From an uncultured Phocaeicola sp. (GTDB taxonomy: Bacteria > Bacteroidota > Bacteroidia > Bacteroidales > Bacteroidaceae): a stretch of DNA of 64,000 nucleotides. The notes beneath the pieces are model-generated. The model was not told the DNA's origin and ran no database searches. It saw only the letters and a program-made list of their open reading frames with translations. The stretch is from positions 43,368-107,367 of the forward strand of contig CAOYQO010000010.1 of NCBI GenBank assembly GCA_948566455.1. Direction: 5' to 3'. Of this stretch, positions 61,704-64,000 are shown one piece after another. A program made the position numbers and the translations under genes. Each line of letters begins with the position of its first letter. Within the stretch, counting starts at the first letter, position 1.

Positions 61704-62402
61704 TTAGTTTTCTTCTACAGTTTTGGGATCAATCTTGATACCCTTACTCATAGTACTTGAAAGATAAATACTCTTAATATAAGTACCCTTAGCTGAACTT
61801 GGTTTCAATTTAATGATAGTAGCGATAAATTCTTTCGCATTATCACGAATCTGATCTGCAGTGAAAGAAACCTTGCCAATTGAAGTATGAACGATACCGC
61901 TCTTATCAACCTTAAAGTCAATCTTACCTTGCTTAACTTCCTTAACAGCCTTAGCTACATCCATAGTTACAGTACCACTCTTCGGATTCGGCATTAATCC
62001 ACGAGGACCAAGAACACGACCCAAAGCACCGATCTTACCCATGATAGACGGCATTGTAATGATTACATCAATATCAGTCCATCCACCTTTGATCTTTTCA
62101 ATATATTCATCAAGACCAACATAGTCAGCACCAGCTTCTTTTGCAGCAGCTTCAGCATCAGGTGTACACAGAACCAAAACACGCACTTGCTTACCTGTTC
62201 CGTGAGGCAATGAAACTACACCACGAACCATCTGGTTAGCTTTACGAGGGTCTACACCTAAACGTACGTCAATATCTAATGAAGCATCAAACTTAGAAAA
62301 AGTAATATCTTTAACTAACTGTGCAGCTTCTTTCAGTGAGTATGCTTTCCCTGCTTCAATTTTTTCTGCAGCCAACTTTTGATTTTTTGTCAGTTTACCC
62401 AT
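61704..62402 (-). CDS. rplA: 50S ribosomal protein L1
   Basis: 232 residues. Mobile stalk protein that helps remove E-site tRNA. GTGKQVRVLVLCTPDAEA and LGPRGLMPNPKSGTVTMDV identify it. Confidence 0.98.
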   Translation of the reverse strand: MGKLTKNQKLAAEKIEAGKAYSLKEAAQLVKDITFSKFDASLDIDVRLGVDPRKANQMVRGVVSLPHGTGKQVRVLVLCTPDAEAAAKEAGADYVGLDEYIEKIKGGWTDIDVIITMPSIMGKIGALGRVLGPRGLMPNPKSGTVTMDVAKAVKEVKQGKIDFKVDKSGIVHTSIGKVSFTADQIRDNAKEFIATIIKLKPSSAKGTYIKSIYLSSTMSKGIKIDPKTVEEN

Positions 62403-62417
62403 TATAATTGAAGTTTA

Positions 62418-62861
62418 TTAGTTATTACCCGGGAATTCCCCTTTTACAGCGATACCCATACTTCTAGCTGTACCAGCTACCATAGTCATAGCAGACTCGA
62501 TAGTGAAGCAGTTCAAGTCAACCATTTTGTCCTGAGCAATCGTACGAACTTGTTCCCAAGTAATTTCGGCAACCTTCTTACGGTTAGGCTCAGCAGAACC
62601 ACTCTTAATCTTAGCCAATTCAAGCAATTGAATAGCTACGGGAGGAGTCTTGATAACAAAATCAAAAGACTTATCTGCGTAGTAGGTAATGATTACAGGT
62701 AAAATCTTACCTGCTTTGTCCTGGGTTCTGGCATTGAATTGCTTGCAAAATTCCATGATATTAATACCCTTAGAACCCAAAGCAGGTCCAACGGGAGGTG
62801 ATGGATTTGCAGCGCCTCCTTTAATCTGTAATTTGATTAGTCCAGCAACTTCTTTAGCCAT
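62418..62861 (-). CDS. rplK: 50S ribosomal protein L11
   Basis: 147 residues. GTPase-associated centre. GAANPSPPVGPALGSKGINI and the rRNA-binding C-terminal domain ending GTARSMGIAVKGEFPGNN are present. Confidence 0.98.
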   Translation of the reverse strand: MAKEVAGLIKLQIKGGAANPSPPVGPALGSKGINIMEFCKQFNARTQDKAGKILPVIITYYADKSFDFVIKTPPVAIQLLELAKIKSGSAEPNRKKVAEITWEQVRTIAQDKMVDLNCFTIESAMTMVAGTARSMGIAVKGEFPGNN

Positions 62862-62921
62862 TTTGTTTCTAATTTTTATATATTAATTATAGCGAAAGTC
62901 CAATGCACGTAACAGAATGCA

Positions 62922-63473
62922 TTATTCTTTCTCGACATCCATAAAGCCAAGTTCCAGCGGAGTTTTACGTCCGAAGATCTTAACCATAACCTTCAACTTC
63001 CGTTTTTCGGTATTCACCTCTTCAATGAGACCACTGAAGCCACTGAACGGTCCAACGGTAACTTTCACTGTTTCTCCTACGGTATAAGGTACATTAAGTT
63101 CCTCACCACCTTCCTGAAGTTCATCCACCGTACCAAGTATACGATTCACTTCCGATTGTCTCAAAGGAACCGGATTTTCGGAACCTCCCAAGAAACCGAT
63201 TACATTCGGGGTGTTTCTCAAATGATGAGCAACCTCACCGACCAAAGCGGCCTCGACTAAAACGTATCCGGGAAGATAACTTCTTTCTTTCACAATTTTC
63301 TTACCATTGCGAACCTGATACACTTTCTCGGTAGGAATCAACACCTGAGACACATACTCGCTAAGATCACTGTTCTTAATGTCAGCATCAAGATACTCCT
63401 TAACCTTGCTTTCTTTTCCACTAACAGCACGTAATACGTACCACTTTTTTTCAATCTCAGACATTTTATTCAA
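62922..63473 (-). CDS. nusG: Transcription termination/antitermination factor NusG
   Basis: 183 residues: an NGN domain (KKWYVLRAVSGKESKVKEYL, YLPGYVLVEA) and a C-terminal KOW domain (GETVKVTVGPFSGFSGLIEE). It couples RNA polymerase to the ribosome or Rho. A second ATG four codons later (MSEIEKKW) is an equally good start. Four bp separate it from secE. Confidence 0.97.
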   Translation of the reverse strand: MNKMSEIEKKWYVLRAVSGKESKVKEYLDADIKNSDLSEYVSQVLIPTEKVYQVRNGKKIVKERSYLPGYVLVEAALVGEVAHHLRNTPNVIGFLGGSENPVPLRQSEVNRILGTVDELQEGGEELNVPYTVGETVKVTVGPFSGFSGLIEEVNTEKRKLKVMVKIFGRKTPLELGFMDVEKE

Positions 63474-63477
63474 TTAA

Positions 63478-63672
63478 TTAGTGCGGATAGATAATATCCT
63501 CCATTACAAACTGGAAGGCTGAATCCATAAGAAAAACAACTAGCGCAATGAGTAGGGAAGCATATAAAACAACCACTGCGCTACTAGAAAGTTCTTTACG
63601 AGTAGGCCATGATACTTTATGGACTAATTCGTCATAAGATTCTTTACAATAATTTGCTACTTTCTGAAACAT
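63478..63672 (-). CDS. secE: Protein translocase subunit SecE
   Basis: 64 residues, the short single-helix form. The amphipathic part YDELVHKVSWPTRKELSSSA precedes one membrane helix (VVVLYASLLIALVVFLMDSA). It clamps SecY. It lies 16 bp downstream of tRNA-Trp. Confidence 0.96.
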   Translation of the reverse strand: MFQKVANYCKESYDELVHKVSWPTRKELSSSAVVVLYASLLIALVVFLMDSAFQFVMEDIIYPH

Positions 63673-63688
63673 ATTCTTTCAAGTTTAG

Positions 63689-63761
63689 CACGGGAGGAGA
63701 GGCTCGAACTCCCGACACCCGGTTTTGGAGACCGGTGCTCTACCAACTGAGCTACTCCCGT
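63689..63761 (-). tRNA. tRNA-Trp (CCA anticodon)
   Basis: 73 nt on the minus strand. The acceptor stem is ACGGGAG with CTCCCGT, the D arm GTAGCTCAGTTGGTAGAGC, the anticodon loop CTCCAAA with anticodon CCA, and the T loop GTTCGAGCC. Discriminator base G. The CCA tail is not encoded. Confidence 0.96.
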
Positions 63762-63764
63762 AAA

Positions 63765-63800
63765 AATCAGTTCCCGGTGTCTTACGACCGAGAACTGATT
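63765..63800 (-). terminator. Terminator after tuf
   Basis: 14-bp stem with one wobble pair (63765-63778 with 63787-63800), 8-nt loop. On the minus strand it runs into TTTTTA. Only 3 nt separate it from the tRNA-Trp 5' end. Confidence 0.85.
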
Positions 63801-63818
63801 ATATTAATTATCTAGTGA

Positions 63819-64000
63819 TTAGTCAAGAAGTTCTGTAATCTGACCTGCACCTACAGTACGTCCACCTTCACGGATAGCAAAACGCAAACCTACATTCAAT
63901 GCAACCGGGTAGATCAACTCAACTGTAATAGTTACGTTATCACCAGGCATTACCATTTCAGTTCCTTCCGGCAAAGTGATTTCACCTGTACAGTCCATAG
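63819..64000 (-). CDS. tuf: Elongation factor Tu (C-terminal part only)
   Basis: The last 60 codons, running off the right edge. EGTEMVMPGDNVTITVELIY and the end RFAIREGGRTVGAGQITELL are the conserved domain III of EF-Tu, which brings aminoacyl-tRNA to the ribosome. The stop is TAA at 63819-63821. The order tuf, tRNA-Trp, secE, nusG is standard in Bacteroidetes. Confidence 0.97.
   Translation of the reverse strand, partial: MDCTGEITLPEGTEMVMPGDNVTITVELIYPVALNVGLRFAIREGGRTVGAGQITELLD

Noticed and set aside
63885..63892. TAGGTTTG on the minus strand inside tuf as a promoter for tRNA-Trp/secE
   Set aside because: It fits TAnnTTTG, but lies in conserved coding sequence and has no -33 box at the right spacing; not enough to call.

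Overview
The window comes from a gut Bacteroidales chromosome, most like Bacteroides or Phocaeicola. The signs are a SusC/SusD pair, a secreted GH92 mannosidase, many promoter boxes of the form TAnnTTTG instead of TATAAT, start codons without Shine-Dalgarno sequences, DUF4252/DUF4143/DUF4221 proteins, and the order tuf-tRNA(Trp)-secE-nusG-rplKAJL-rpoBC, a DUF3467 gene, then rpsLG-fusA-S10/spc/alpha. The species is an inference.

Positions 1-33,300 are accessory and metabolic DNA in short units. They hold: the 5' part of a GH92 alpha-mannosidase (minus strand); a large SF1 helicase with a phospholipase-D-type nuclease domain; a frameshifted DUF418 membrane protein beside an acyltransferase remnant; a DUF4143 ATPase whose promoter carries two copies of one palindrome; an iron-type alcohol dehydrogenase coupled to a creatininase-family amidohydrolase; and a SusC/SusD pair with two copies of a 15-bp palindrome upstream. 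Next comes a 2.5-kb cassette (small Cys-rich secreted peptide, DUF4221 lipoprotein, CxxC/DUF1573 lipoprotein). It lies between 83-bp exact direct repeats made from the 3' end of a thioesterase gene. Then come the thioesterase, O-acetylhomoserine sulfhydrylase with a short-chain dehydrogenase, a complete Type III restriction-modification pair, an ECF sigma/anti-sigma operon bracketed by two DUF4252 genes, a glycine-zipper lipoprotein, a membrane-bound MutS-like ATPase and two small proteins of unknown function.

Positions 33,600-64,000 are the core gene-expression block, all on the minus strand and so read from right to left: tuf (partial), tRNA-Trp, secE, nusG, rplK, rplA, rplJ, rplL, rpoB, rpoC; a DUF3467 gene; then rpsL, rpsG, fusA and the full S10-spc-alpha series ending with rpoA and rplQ. 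Hairpins mark the joints: after tuf, between rplL and rpoB, after rpoC, after the DUF3467 gene, between fusA and rpsJ, and after rplQ. Two short genes, rpmD and rpmJ, complete the usual set.

No CRISPR array, insertion sequence, integrase or rRNA gene was seen. The strongest candidates for something little described are the peptide/DUF4221/DUF1573 cassette with its integration-like footprint, and the twin-operator promoter of the DUF4143 ATPase.
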